64,000 nt of DNA from Variovorax sp. OAS795 (GTDB lineage: Bacteria; Pseudomonadota; Gammaproteobacteria; Burkholderiales; Burkholderiaceae_C). Within the stretch, counting starts at the first letter, position 1; every line of letters starts with the position of its first letter. The notes under the pieces are model-generated. The model saw only the letters and a program-made list of their open reading frames with translations. It had not been told where the DNA came from and did not search any database. The stretch is taken from positions 1,612,001 to 1,676,000 of the forward strand of contig NZ_JBEPOH010000001.1 of NCBI RefSeq assembly GCF_040546685.1. Reading direction: 5' to 3'. Positions 26,218-36,274 of the stretch are shown here, piece by piece. A program made the translations under genes and the position numbers.

Positions 26218-27489
26218 ATGCACCCCAAAGCCCTGTTGGAGGCCACCGCCGATCTGGTCGGCCTTGTCCTGAAATTCGATCACCCGGCCGACCAGGTCGT
26301 TTCGCGGTTTTTTCGCGACCACCGCGAGTTCGGCCCGCGCGAGCGCGCCACGCTTGCCGAGACCGTCTACACCGTGTTGCGCAAGAAGCTCCTGTTCGAC
26401 CATCTCTCGCCCTCGGGCACCGGCTCCAAGGAGCGCCGCATGGCGATCCTTGGATTCCACGGCCCGCGCGATTTCCTGAAAAGCGCCCTCAACGACACCG
26501 AAAAGCGATGGCTCGACAACTGCGATGCCGTCAAGACGGAAGACCTGCTGGAGCGCCATCGCCACAACCTGCCCGAATGGCTCGTGGCGCCGCTCAAGGC
26601 GCAACTGGGCGACGGTTTCTGGCCCCTGGTCGAAAGCCTGCAACAGCCCGCGCCGCTCGATCTGCGGGTCAATGCCCTGACGGACAAGCGGGCCGAAGTG
26701 AAGGCCGAGCTTGCCAAGGCCGCGATCAAATCCGAGGCCACGCCGTTCTCGCCCTGGGGCTTGCGCATCGACGGCAAGCCGGCGCTGACCAAGCTGGACG
26801 CCTTCGCCCGCGGCGCGGTCGAGGTCCAGGACGAGGGTTCGCAGCTTCTCGCGCTGCTGCTGGACGCAAAGCGGGGCGAGATGGTGGTCGATTTCTGCGC
26901 CGGTGCCGGCGGCAAGACGCTCGCCATTGGCGCCACCATGCGCAACACCGGCCGGCTCTATGCGTTCGACACCTCGGCCCACCGGCTCGATGCCCTCAAG
27001 CCGCGGCTTGCGCGCAGCAAGCTTTCCAACGTCCATCCGGCCGCCATAGCCCACGAGCGGGACGACCGCATCAAGCGGCTGGCCGGCAAGATCGACCGGG
27101 TGCTCGTCGATGCACCTTGCTCGGGCCTCGGAACGCTGCGCCGCAACCCCGACCTGAAATGGCGCCAGTCGCCCAAGTCGGTGGAGGAACTGACGGTCAA
27201 GCAGGCTGCCATCCTGCAAAGTGCCGCGCGCCTGCTGAAATCCGGCGGCCGTCTGATTTACGCCACGTGCAGCGTGCTGCCGGAAGAAAACGAGGCCATC
27301 GCCGAGGCTTTCAGCGCCGCCAACCCCGATTTCGAGCCCCAGGACGCGGCAGGCCTGCTGCAGGGCCTCAAGGTGGAGAGTTTCGAGAAGCTCTGCGCCG
27401 GCGGGCCGGACGGCCAGCGCTACCTTCGGCTATGGCCCCACCGCCACGCCACCGACGGTTTCTTTGCCGCGGTGTGGAACCGCAAATAG
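26218..27489 (+). CDS. RsmB/NOP-family RNA (cytosine-5) methyltransferase
   Basis: A 423-residue SAM-dependent enzyme. An N-terminal NusB-like helical part (about residues 1-90) is followed by the methyltransferase domain. SAM motif I is VVDFCAGAGGKTLAIG near 222, the motif IV Cys lies in DAPCSGLGTLRRNPDLKW, and the catalytic motif VI Cys in IYATCSVLPEENE. It methylates C5 of cytosine in RNA, most likely 16S rRNA as RsmB does (C967). It differs from classical RsmB in a shortened N-terminal domain, so the target base is not certain. Confidence 0.88.
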   Translation: MHPKALLEATADLVGLVLKFDHPADQVVSRFFRDHREFGPRERATLAETVYTVLRKKLLFDHLSPSGTGSKERRMAILGFHGPRDFLKSALNDTEKRWLDNCDAVKTEDLLERHRHNLPEWLVAPLKAQLGDGFWPLVESLQQPAPLDLRVNALTDKRAEVKAELAKAAIKSEATPFSPWGLRIDGKPALTKLDAFARGAVEVQDEGSQLLALLLDAKRGEMVVDFCAGAGGKTLAIGATMRNTGRLYAFDTSAHRLDALKPRLARSKLSNVHPAAIAHERDDRIKRLAGKIDRVLVDAPCSGLGTLRRNPDLKWRQSPKSVEELTVKQAAILQSAARLLKSGGRLIYATCSVLPEENEAIAEAFSAANPDFEPQDAAGLLQGLKVESFEKLCAGGPDGQRYLRLWPHRHATDGFFAAVWNRK

Positions 27490-27562
27490 GCACGGCACTC
27501 CAAACTAGGGTAAATCTGCGCTTTATGGAAGGGCAAAAGGCCGCATTTTGGCCTTGCCCGCT

Positions 27563-27568
27563 TAAAAT
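27563..27568 (+). promoter_or_regulatory. -10 box of the desaturase gene within an inverted repeat
   Basis: TAAAAT is enclosed by GCCCGC (27556-27561) and GCGGGC (27570-27575), so a protein bound to this repeat would cover the -10 box. The start site would be near 27575, leaving a leader of about 47 bases before the ATG. Confidence 0.4.
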
Positions 27569-27621
27569 CGCGGGCTAACTGAAAGGCGGCACCTTCGTGC
27601 GGCCATGGAGTACTTAATTCA

Positions 27622-28836
27622 ATGTTGATTCCTGACTCTGCCGTTTTGAGCGCGGCCCTCGACTGGCTCGGAAACGGCTTGTGGGACCTGACATGGTGGC
27701 AAGTCGTGCTGTACACGCTCGTCACCACGCACATCACGATTGCCGCCGTCACGATCTTCCTGCACCGGACGCAAACGCACCGGGCCATGGATCTGGGCCC
27801 GATCCCCTCGCATTTCTTCCGTTTCTGGCTCTGGCTGGGTACCGGCATGGTCACCAAGGAATGGGTGGCCATCCACCGCAAGCACCACGCCAAGTGCGAA
27901 TCCGAGGAAGATCCGCACAGCCCGCAGGTCAAGGGCATCGACGAAGTGCTGTGGCGCGGCGCCGAGCTGTACCGCGCCGAGTCGAAGAACAAGGAAACGA
28001 TGGAGCGCTACGGTCACGGCACGCCCGACGACTGGATCGAGCGCAACCTGTACACGCGCTACAGCTGGCAAGGCGTCGGCCTGATGCTGGTCATCAACCT
28101 GGCGCTGTTCGGCGCACTCGGCCTGACCGTGTGGGCCGTGCAGATGCTCTGGATCCCGATCACCGCGGCCGGCATCATCAACGGCATCGGCCACTACTGG
28201 GGCTACCGCAACTTCGAGGCGCCCGACGCCAGCCGCAATGTCTCGCCCTGGGGCCTGATCATTGGCGGCGAAGAGCTGCACAACAACCACCACACGTATC
28301 CCACGTCGGCCAAGTTCTCGGTCAAGAAGTACGAGTTCGACATCGGCTGGGTCTACATCCAGATGATGCAGGCGATCGGCTGGGCCAAGGTCAAGAAGGT
28401 GCCGCCGAAGATGCAGATGGGCGACATCCAGCCCGTGGCCAACGAGAAGACGCTCGAGGCCGTCATTGCCAACCGCTACGAAGTCATGGCCGGCTATGCG
28501 CGCGAAATGCGCCGTGTCACCAAGGCGGAGCTGGCCGCACTCAAGACCAAGGGCGGCGACATCTCGGTGCTCAAGGCCGCCAAGAACTGGCTGCACCGCG
28601 ACGACGACAAGGTGCCGGCATCGGCCCGTACGCACCTCGTGCAGGCGCGCGCTGCCCACCCGGTCATCGACAAGATGGTGACGATGCGCGAAGAGCTGCG
28701 CCAGCTGTGGCTCAACACCTCGCAGTCCCGCGAGCAACTGGCGGCCGATCTGGCAGCCTGGTGCCACCGCGCCGAAGCCAGCGGCATTGCCGGCCTGCGC
28801 GAATTCTCGACTCGCCTGCGCTCCGCGCGGACCTGA
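27622..28836 (+). CDS. Acyl-CoA/fatty-acid delta-9-type desaturase
   Basis: Integral membrane di-iron desaturase of 404 residues. All three histidine boxes are seen: HRTQTHRAMD near residue 48, HRKHHAKCE near 88 and HNNHHTYPTSAK near 221, with hydrophobic segments between. This H(X4)H-HXXHH-HXXHH pattern is the stearoyl-CoA desaturase/DesA type that introduces a cis double bond into saturated acyl chains and adjusts membrane fluidity. Residues 290-404 form a charged, helical cytoplasmic extension not found in the minimal enzyme. The 130-base upstream gap holds a CTTAAAAT element inside a GCCCGC/GCGGGC repeat. A terminator follows 45 bases after the stop. Confidence 0.92.
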   Translation: MLIPDSAVLSAALDWLGNGLWDLTWWQVVLYTLVTTHITIAAVTIFLHRTQTHRAMDLGPIPSHFFRFWLWLGTGMVTKEWVAIHRKHHAKCESEEDPHSPQVKGIDEVLWRGAELYRAESKNKETMERYGHGTPDDWIERNLYTRYSWQGVGLMLVINLALFGALGLTVWAVQMLWIPITAAGIINGIGHYWGYRNFEAPDASRNVSPWGLIIGGEELHNNHHTYPTSAKFSVKKYEFDIGWVYIQMMQAIGWAKVKKVPPKMQMGDIQPVANEKTLEAVIANRYEVMAGYAREMRRVTKAELAALKTKGGDISVLKAAKNWLHRDDDKVPASARTHLVQARAAHPVIDKMVTMREELRQLWLNTSQSREQLAADLAAWCHRAEASGIAGLREFSTRLRSART

Positions 28837-28881
28837 TCGCGGTTCGCGCCGCTCACAAGCGCCGCGTTCTCCGCTCTTTGA

Positions 28882-28906
28882 AAGCCGGCCTGGAGCCGGC
28901 TTTTTT
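28882..28906 (+). terminator. Rho-independent terminator of the desaturase gene
   Basis: AAGCCGGC (28882-28889) and GCCGGCTT (28895-28902) form a perfect eight-base stem with a five-base loop, running into a T-tract (28901-28906). Confidence 0.9.
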
Positions 28907-28975
28907 ACGCCTGGCTTTTCTTGGATCACGACGGAAGCCCGGGTGGCATGCGAGCGGCGGGAGAGAGCGGCAGCC

Positions 28976-29011
28976 AACAAAAAACCCCGCCGGGCAAGCC
29001 TGGCGGGGTTT
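28976..29011 (-). terminator. Terminator of rpmB-rpmG, also facing the desaturase side
   Basis: AAACCCCGCC (28982-28991) pairs with GGCGGGGTTT (29002-29011). On the minus strand the stem ends in TTTTTTG, a good U-tract 27 bases after the rpmG stop. On the plus strand the T-tract is weaker. Confidence 0.88.
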
Positions 29012-29037
29012 CTTGTTTTGGCGAAACCGGTGCTGAA

Positions 29038-29211
29038 TTACTTCAGCTTGATTTCCTTGTATTCGACGTGCTTGCGTGCCTTGGGGTCGAACTTCATGAT
29101 CGACATCTTTTCAGGCATCGTCTTCTTGTTCTTGCTGGTCGTGTAGAAGTGGCCGGTACCCGCGGTGGATTCCAGCTTGATCTTTTCGCGTCCGCCTTTG
29201 CTCGTTGCCAT
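29038..29211 (-). CDS. rpmG: 50S ribosomal protein L33
   Basis: A 57-residue ribosomal protein, [20 protein letters not shown] at the N-terminus and [14 protein letters not shown] at the C-terminus. It is the zinc-independent (C-minus) form: the two CxxC pairs of zinc-binding L33 are absent, as is usual in proteobacteria. It follows rpmB by 11 bases with an AGGAGC ribosome site and ends shortly before a strong terminator. Confidence 0.97.
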   Translation of the reverse strand: MATSKGGREKIKLESTAGTGHFYTTSKNKKTMPEKMSIMKFDPKARKHVEYKEIKLK

Positions 29212-29222
29212 GATTCAGCTCC

Positions 29223-29456
29223 TTAAGCTTGGCCGCGTGCGCGCAGGTCTGCGAGCACGGCGTCGATGCCATTCTTGTCGATGAGGCGCAGCGCAGCGCT
29301 CGAAACACGCAGGCGAACCCAGCGGTTTTCAGTCTCGACCCAGAAACGGCGGTATTGCAGGTTCGGCAGGAACCGGCGCTTGGTTTTGTTGTTGGCGTGG
29401 GAAACGTTGTTTCCGACCATCGGGCCTTTGCCCGTTACGTCGCATACGCGTGCCAT
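29223..29456 (-). CDS. rpmB: 50S ribosomal protein L28
   Basis: A 77-residue large-subunit protein: [20 protein letters not shown] at the start, then [18 protein letters not shown], and a C-terminus [20 protein letters not shown]. The length is typical of beta-proteobacteria. It is the first gene of the rpmB-rpmG operon, with a leader of about 140 bases between its -10 box and the ATG. That leader is long enough to hold autoregulatory structure, though none is proved here. Confidence 0.97.
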   Translation of the reverse strand: MARVCDVTGKGPMVGNNVSHANNKTKRRFLPNLQYRRFWVETENRWVRLRVSSAALRLIDKNGIDAVLADLRARGQA

Positions 29457-29598
29457 GAGGACACTCTTTCTTGAACAGCTGGCACCGGCGCAACCGTGGA
29501 GATTGCAGGTGTTTTGCAGCTTGACCTCGCCAGAAACGGGTGGCGGTACCCCGGCTTGCCGAACCCGCCAACGTGGCGCTATTTCGGCAAAGCCTCGG

Positions 29599-29604
29599 AT
29601 TATA
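29599..29604 (-). promoter_or_regulatory. Consensus -10 box of rpmB-rpmG
   Basis: On the minus strand this is a perfect TATAAT, followed by CCGAGGCTT. The same CCGAGGCT follows the -10 box of the tRNA-Ser gene. The box lies 22 bases before the trxB stop codon, i.e. right after trxB on the same strand. Confidence 0.65.
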
Positions 29605-29626
29605 GCCCTTTTGCGGGCCGGCCGGC

Positions 29627-30658
<1,032 letters not shown>

Positions 30659-30772
30659 TCACCGCCCGGTTCAACGCCGGGTGCATGGTGTTTTCAATGC
30701 GCGCGATTGTAGTAATCCATCGAGAAACAAAAAGATGAGAGCGCTTGCGCGCGACGAATCAGGGATTGATAA

Positions 30773-31447
30773 ATGTCGATGCTGTCCAATCTTGAGCTGC
30801 TGCGGCGCGTACCGCTGTTCGCTTCGCTGACCTCTTCGCAATCTGCAAGCATTGCGGATGCGATCATCAAAAAGCGCTTCAAGCGTGCGGAGGTCATTGT
30901 CGAGCAAGGCAAGAAGTCCGATGCCCTCTACATCATCCTGACCGGGCGGGCGCGCGTCACGAGCGCCGACAGCCGCGGCCGGGAGGTGATCCTTGCGACG
31001 CTGCACACCGGCGACTACATCGGCGAGATGAGCCTGATCGACGACGAGCCGCACTCGGCCACGGTGCGCACCGAGATCCAGTGCGACGTGCTCATGCTGG
31101 GCCGCGATGCGTTCGCACGCTGCCTGCCCGAGAACTCCTCGATGGCCTACAACATCATGCGCGGCCTCGTTCAGCGGCTGCGCCATGCCGACCGCAAGAT
31201 CGAATCGCTGGCGCTGATGGACGTCTACGGCCGCGTGGCACGCTCGCTGCTCGAGTTCGCCATCGACGACGGTGCGGGCAATCTCAAGGTGCGCGACAAG
31301 ATCTCGCGCCAGGATCTTGCGAAAATGGTGGGTGCTTCGCGCGAAATGGTGAGCCGCGTCATGAAGGACCTGGAGGAGCGCGGATTCGTCCAGACCCTGG
31401 ACGATGGCGCCATGATTGTCAAGGAGCGGCTCCTGTCGTTGACGTGA
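30773..31447 (+). CDS. Crp/Fnr-family transcriptional regulator
   Basis: A 224-residue regulator with a cyclic-nucleotide-binding-type beta-barrel (residues 15-130; YIILTGRARV, GDYIGEMSLIDDEPHSATVR) and a C-terminal winged helix (KISRQDLAKMVGASREMVSRVMKDLEERG). The barrel keeps the phosphate-binding-like GEMSLIDDEPHSATVR stretch, so a cyclic nucleotide such as cAMP or c-di-GMP may bind. There is no N-terminal Fe-S cysteine cluster as in Fnr. The gene lies between trxB and ftsK, a position seen in related Burkholderiales; its regulon is unknown. Confidence 0.9.
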   Translation: MSMLSNLELLRRVPLFASLTSSQSASIADAIIKKRFKRAEVIVEQGKKSDALYIILTGRARVTSADSRGREVILATLHTGDYIGEMSLIDDEPHSATVRTEIQCDVLMLGRDAFARCLPENSSMAYNIMRGLVQRLRHADRKIESLALMDVYGRVARSLLEFAIDDGAGNLKVRDKISRQDLAKMVGASREMVSRVMKDLEERGFVQTLDDGAMIVKERLLSLT

Positions 31448-31544
31448 GCCGTCGGGGTGGGTGCTTGCTGCTTGCAGCCGCCGCCTTTTGTTGTAGTGTT
31501 CAGGCCGCCAGCCACCGATTCGAAGGCTGGAGGCCGCGTTTTTC

Positions 31545-33929
31545 ATGACTTATTCGCTCAATACGCTTCAATCTTCTTCTGCCGCCGAGGGGCAACCCGT
31601 GCGCATGCGCGCCATGCGCTTTGCCCACGAGATCACGCTGATCGCAGGGTTCGCGGGGCTGTTGTTCTGGTTGCTGGCCATGTTGAGCTACACGCCGTCC
31701 GACGCGGCGTGGTCGACCTCCGGCACCGGCGGTGAAATCAAGAACTGGGGCGGCCGCATCGGCGCCTGGCTGGCCGACGGAAGCTACTTCCTGGCGGGCT
31801 ATTCGGTGTGGTGGTGCCTTGCGGCGGGGTTGCGCGCATGGCTGTCGTCACTGGCCAACTGGCTGCGCGGCGGCGAGCCTGCGCCTGCCGAGCAACCGGT
31901 GCGCGGCCGATTCAACCGCAGCCGGATCGCGTTCTGGTTCGGCCTCGTGCTGCTCTTGTGCGCAAGCGCCGTGCTCGAGTGGTCGCGCCTGTACCGGCTC
32001 GAATCCCACGGCCTGCTGGGCTACCTGGTCGGGCCCGCGAGCGTGCGTTGGATGGGCTTCACAGGCTCGGCGCTGGTGGCCATTGCCGCCGGCGTGATCG
32101 GCTCGGCGCTGGTGTTCCGCTTCTCGTGGACCCAGCTTGCAGAGCGCATCGGCGCACGGGCCTATTCGCTGTTCGAGTCGCGCCGTGAAAAGCGCGAGAT
32201 GGCGGCCGACATCGCCTTGGGCAAGCAGGCCGCGCGTGAGCGTGCCGAGGCCGAGGAGCCGCACTTCTCGCACACGGTGCCCGGCGGCATCGAGCCCGCG
32301 GGCGAAGACGGCGACGAAGAGCTGCGCATCGAACCGCGTCCGCGGCGCCGCGCCGCGTCGCCGCCGGTGCAGATCGAGCCCGCGATGACCGAGGTGCCCA
32401 AGAGCGATCGCGTCGTCAAGGAGCGGCAGAAGCCGCTCTTCAAGGAACTGCCCGACAGCAAGCTGCCGCAGGTCGACCTGCTCGACGCGGCGCAGGCGCG
32501 CCAGGAGACCGTCTCGCCCGACACGCTCGAAATGACCTCGCGCATGATCGAGAAAAAGCTCAAGGATTTCGGCGTCGAGGTGCGCGTGGTGCTGGCCTCG
32601 CCGGGTCCGGTGATCACGCGCTACGAGATCGAGCCCGCCACCGGCGTCAAGGGCTCGCAGATCGTCGGCCTGGCCAAGGATCTCGCGCGCTCGCTCTCGC
32701 TGGTGTCCATCCGCGTGGTCGAAACCATTCCGGGCAAGAACTACATGGCGCTCGAACTGCCGAACGCCAAGCGCCAGTCGATCAAGCTGAGCGAAATTCT
32801 CGGTTCGCAGGTCTACAACGAAGGCAAGTCGTTCCTCACGATGGGCCTGGGCAAGGACATCATCGGCAACCCCGTGGTCGCCGACCTCGCGAAGATGCCG
32901 CACGTGCTGGTGGCCGGTACCACCGGTTCGGGCAAGTCGGTGGGCATCAACGCGATGATTCTTTCGCTGCTCTACAAGGCCGAGGCGCGCGACGTGCGCC
33001 TCTTGATGATCGACCCGAAGATGCTCGAGATGTCGGTCTACGAAGGCATCCCGCACCTGCTCGCGCCCGTGGTCACCGACATGCGCCAGGCCGCGCATGG
33101 CCTGAACTGGTGCGTGGCCGAGATGGAGCGCCGCTACAAGCTCATGAGCAAGCTCGGGGTGCGCAACCTGGCCGGCTACAACACCAAGATCGACGAGGCC
33201 AAGGCGCGCGAGGAGTTCATCTACAACCCCTTCAGCCTCACGCCCGACGATCCCGAGCCGCTCAAGCGCGAGCCGCACATCGTGGTCGTGATCGACGAAC
33301 TGGCCGACCTGATGATGGTCGTCGGCAAGAAGATCGAGGAGCTCATCGCCCGCCTCGCGCAGAAGGCGCGCGCCGCCGGCATCCACCTGATCCTTGCCAC
33401 GCAGCGGCCCAGCGTCGACGTGATCACCGGCCTCATCAAGGCCAACATTCCGACACGCATCGCGTTCCAGGTGTCCAGCAAGATCGACAGCCGCACCATC
33501 CTCGACCAGATGGGGGCCGAAGCACTGCTCGGCATGGGCGACATGCTCTACATGCCGAGCGGCACCGGCTTGCCGATCCGCGTGCATGGCGCGTTCGTGA
33601 GCGACGAGGAAGTGCACCGCGTGGTGGCCTACCTCAAGAGCCAGGGCGAGCCCGACTACATCGAGGGCGTGCTGGAAGGCGGCACGGTCGATGGCGAGGG
33701 CGACATGCTGGGCGAGGGCGGCGATGCCGAGAAGGACCCGATGTACGACCAGGCGGTCGAAGTGGTGCTCAAGAACCGCAAGGCGAGCATCTCGCTCGTG
33801 CAGCGCCACCTGAAGATCGGCTACAACCGCGCGGCGCGGCTGGTGGAAGACATGGAAAAGGCCGGCCTCGTCAGCGCCATGAGCGGCAGCGGCCAACGCG
33901 AGATCCTCGTGCCGGCGCGCGCCGAGTAG
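31545..33929 (+). CDS. ftsK: DNA translocase FtsK
   Basis: A 794-residue septal DNA pump that resolves chromosome dimers and clears DNA from the division site. Four to five membrane helices in the first 180 residues are followed by a short charged linker (about 200-290) and the motor. Walker A is [16 protein letters not shown] near 458, Walker B is in [12 protein letters not shown], and [18 protein letters not shown] carries the conserved coupling region. The C-terminal gamma winged helix ([24 protein letters not shown]), which reads KOPS sites, is complete. The linker is short compared with E. coli FtsK, as is common in beta-proteobacteria. GGAGG lies 11 bases before the ATG. Confidence 0.97.
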   Translation: MTYSLNTLQSSSAAEGQPVRMRAMRFAHEITLIAGFAGLLFWLLAMLSYTPSDAAWSTSGTGGEIKNWGGRIGAWLADGSYFLAGYSVWWCLAAGLRAWLSSLANWLRGGEPAPAEQPVRGRFNRSRIAFWFGLVLLLCASAVLEWSRLYRLESHGLLGYLVGPASVRWMGFTGSALVAIAAGVIGSALVFRFSWTQLAERIGARAYSLFESRREKREMAADIALGKQAARERAEAEEPHFSHTVPGGIEPAGEDGDEELRIEPRPRRRAASPPVQIEPAMTEVPKSDRVVKERQKPLFKELPDSKLPQVDLLDAAQARQETVSPDTLEMTSRMIEKKLKDFGVEVRVVLASPGPVITRYEIEPATGVKGSQIVGLAKDLARSLSLVSIRVVETIPGKNYMALELPNAKRQSIKLSEILGSQVYNEGKSFLTMGLGKDIIGNPVVADLAKMPHVLVAGTTGSGKSVGINAMILSLLYKAEARDVRLLMIDPKMLEMSVYEGIPHLLAPVVTDMRQAAHGLNWCVAEMERRYKLMSKLGVRNLAGYNTKIDEAKAREEFIYNPFSLTPDDPEPLKREPHIVVVIDELADLMMVVGKKIEELIARLAQKARAAGIHLILATQRPSVDVITGLIKANIPTRIAFQVSSKIDSRTILDQMGAEALLGMGDMLYMPSGTGLPIRVHGAFVSDEEVHRVVAYLKSQGEPDYIEGVLEGGTVDGEGDMLGEGGDAEKDPMYDQAVEVVLKNRKASISLVQRHLKIGYNRAARLVEDMEKAGLVSAMSGSGQREILVPARAE

Positions 33930-34080
33930 GCGGTGGCCACCCGCCAATTCAGGCGTTACGCGCTGACAAGCAGGTTGCACAAGCTGCGCTAGCGTTGCAA
34001 AACTTCATCAAGCCCGCACATGGCGCCACGCGCCGCAGGGTATGGTCATGTCACGGCACCGCTTGCCGAGGAACCCGAAA

Positions 34081-34713
34081 ATGAAAATCCGCCATTGGCT
34101 GTTGATCGGCCTTCTCTCATCTGCCAACGCCTGGGCCGGGGGGCTCGAAAGCCTCGAGACCTTCGTGAAGACGGTCAAGTCGGGCCGCGCCGAATTCACC
34201 CAGACCGTCACGGCGCCGCCGCGCGAGGGGCAGCCGGGCCGCACGAAGGTCTCGAACGGCACCTTCGAATTCCAGCGCCCCGGCAAATTCAAGTTCGACT
34301 ACCAGAAGCCCTTCGCCCAGACCATCGTCGCCGACGGCAAGACACTCTGGCTGTACGACGCCGATCTGAACCAGGTGACGCAGCGTGCCCAGTCGCAGGC
34401 GCTGGGCTCCACGCCCGCCGCGCTGATTGCCGCGGCACCCGACCTGCGCGCCCTGCAGGCCGACTTCACGCTGGAGGCCGCGCCCGAGCGCGACGGCCTC
34501 CAGTGGGTCAAGGCAACGCCCAAGAACAAGGACGGCCAGCTGCAGAACGTGCAGGTCGGATTCCAGGGCGATGCGCTTGCGGCGCTCGAGATTCTCGACA
34601 GCTTCGGCCAGCGCTCGGTGCTCAAGTTCAGCAAGGTCGAAGTCAATCCGGCGCTTGCTGCCACCGTGTTCGATTTCAAGGCGCCCGCCGGCGCCGACGT
34701 CATCAAGCAATAG
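34081..34713 (+). CDS. lolA: Outer-membrane lipoprotein carrier protein
   Basis: A 210-residue periplasmic chaperone that carries lipoproteins from LolCDE to LolB. It has a Sec signal (MKIRHWLLIGLLSSANAWA), the characteristic RAEFTQTV start of the mature protein, the PGKFKFDYQKP strand with its conserved Arg/Pro and QTIVADGKTLWLYDADLNQV. The chosen ATG has GAGGA eight bases upstream; an in-frame ATG 13 codons earlier would spoil the signal peptide. It sits in the conserved order ftsK-lolA-rarA. Confidence 0.94.
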   Translation: MKIRHWLLIGLLSSANAWAGGLESLETFVKTVKSGRAEFTQTVTAPPREGQPGRTKVSNGTFEFQRPGKFKFDYQKPFAQTIVADGKTLWLYDADLNQVTQRAQSQALGSTPAALIAAAPDLRALQADFTLEAAPERDGLQWVKATPKNKDGQLQNVQVGFQGDALAALEILDSFGQRSVLKFSKVEVNPALAATVFDFKAPAGADVIKQ

Positions 34714-34743
34714 CAACGGCAACATTCAGTTCGACAGGCAGGC

Positions 34744-36036
34744 TTGGCCACCAGTTCGCATCAACCCCTTGCCGAACGCCTGCGTCCCAAGACGCTGGGC
34801 GAGGTGATCGGCCAGCAGCACCTGCTGGGGCCGGGCATGCCGCTGCGCATCGCGTTCGAGTCGGGGCAGCCGCATTCGTGCATCCTCTGGGGACCGCCGG
34901 GCACCGGCAAGACGACGATCGCGCGGCTGATGGCCGATGCCTTCGATGCGCAGTTCCTCAGCATCAGCGCCGTGCTCGGCGGCGTGAAGGACATCCGCGA
35001 GGCGGTCGAGCGCGCCACGTCCGCGCGCGACGGCCTGGAGCAGCAGCGCACCATCGTCTTCGTCGACGAGGTGCACCGGTTCAACAAGAGCCAGCAGGAC
35101 GCGTTCCTGCCGCATGTGGAATCGGGGCTGTTCACCTTCATCGGCGCCACCACCGAGAACCCGTCCTTCGAGGTCAATTCGGCGCTGCTTTCGCGCGCCG
35201 CGGTGTATGTGCTGCAGCCGCTCACCGAGGCCGACCTGAAGCAGATCGTGGCCAAGGCGCAGGGCATCCAGGCCGTTCCCGCCATCGAGGAATCGGCCAT
35301 CGACCGCCTCGTCGCCTATGCCGACGGCGACGCGCGGCGCCTGCTCAACACGCTCGAAACGCTGGCCGTGGCGGCCAAGGCCGAGAAGCTGGGCAACATC
35401 ACCGACGAATGGCTCCTGCGCGTGCTCGGGGAGCGGATGCGGCGCTACGACAAGGGCGGCGAGCAGTTCTACGACACGATCAGCGCCTTGCACAAATCCG
35501 TGCGTGGCAGCGACCCCGACGCATCGCTCTACTGGTTTGTGCGCATGCTCGACGGCGGCGCCGATCCGCGCTACATGGCGCGCCGGCTGGTGCGCATGGC
35601 CAGCGAAGACATCGGCCTGGCCGATCCGCGCGCGCTGCGGCTGGCGCTCGATGCCGCGGAGGTCTACGAGCGGCTCGGCACGCCGGAGGGCGAACTCGCG
35701 CTGGCCGAATGCGTGGTCTACCTCGCGATGGCCCCCAAGTCGAACGCCGTCTACAAAGCCTACAACGCGGTGCGCGCCCTCATCAAGAAAGACAGCACGC
35801 GTCCCGTGCCGATGCACCTGCGCAATGCGCCCACCAAGCTCATGAAGGAGCTCGACTACGGCAAGGGCTACCGCTATGCGCACGACGAGGAAGGCGGCTT
35901 CGCGGCCGGAGAACGCTACCTGCCGGAAGGCCTGGAGGGCCAGGTCTTCTATCAGCCGGTCGAACGCGGTCTCGAAATACGCATCGCTGAAAAGCTGCGC
36001 GAACTGCGCCGGCTCAATGGCCAGCGCGAGGAGTGA
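34744..36036 (+). CDS. rarA: Replication-associated recombination protein A (AAA+ ATPase)
   Basis: A 430-residue clamp-loader-related ATPase (RarA/MgsA) that acts at stalled replication forks. Walker A is WGPPGTGKTTIARLMA near 57, Walker B is IVFVDEVHRFNKSQQDAFLP, sensor 1 is GATTENPSFEV and sensor 2 is in the GDARRLLNTLE segment; the tetramerisation domain follows (KSVRGSDPDASLYWFVRMLDGG). Translation probably starts at TTG 34744 (then ATSSHQPLAERLRPKTL), 30 bases after lolA. No ATG precedes the conserved N-terminus. Confidence 0.95.
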   Translation: MATSSHQPLAERLRPKTLGEVIGQQHLLGPGMPLRIAFESGQPHSCILWGPPGTGKTTIARLMADAFDAQFLSISAVLGGVKDIREAVERATSARDGLEQQRTIVFVDEVHRFNKSQQDAFLPHVESGLFTFIGATTENPSFEVNSALLSRAAVYVLQPLTEADLKQIVAKAQGIQAVPAIEESAIDRLVAYADGDARRLLNTLETLAVAAKAEKLGNITDEWLLRVLGERMRRYDKGGEQFYDTISALHKSVRGSDPDASLYWFVRMLDGGADPRYMARRLVRMASEDIGLADPRALRLALDAAEVYERLGTPEGELALAECVVYLAMAPKSNAVYKAYNAVRALIKKDSTRPVPMHLRNAPTKLMKELDYGKGYRYAHDEEGGFAAGERYLPEGLEGQVFYQPVERGLEIRIAEKLRELRRLNGQREE

Positions 36037-36145
36037 TACGTCTTTTCACACTGCGCATGCGTCCGGCATGACTTCACGCGCATACAGCATGGCGTGAGCG
36101 GGTAAACCCCGGGCAAGCTGCACTGAATAGGCGCTGGTGGGTGCT

Positions 36146-36195
36146 TACAATCCCGCCCACAAATCAGCCGGCGGCACATGCTGGCTGGTTTTTTG
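36146..36195 (+). promoter_or_regulatory. Promoter and terminator-like leader hairpin of the liv operon
   Basis: TACAAT (36146-36151) is a good -10 box; a -35 box is weak (CTGAAT at 36123-36128). Right after the expected start site, AAATCAGCC (36161-36169) can pair with GGCTGGTTT (36183-36191) including one G-U pair, and a T-tract follows to 36194. A hairpin plus U-run at the very start of the leader, about 80 bases before livH, looks like an attenuator or premature terminator. Confidence 0.5.
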
Positions 36196-36274
36196 CTTAT
36201 CAAGCCAAGGTGCCCAACCGGTGCCACGGTGGGTGAACGGCACCCCGCAACGGTGCAACAAACAGGAACGCGTT

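Noticed and set aside
24303..26246. A 647-codon frame opposite the M48 protease gene
   Set aside because: Low-complexity shadow sequence without motifs; the protease on the plus strand has HExxH and membrane segments.
31848..33980. A 710-codon open frame on the strand opposite ftsK
   Set aside because: Its translation is a run of His, Arg, Ala and Asp typical of antisense reading of GC-rich genes, and the plus strand encodes a complete, motif-rich FtsK.
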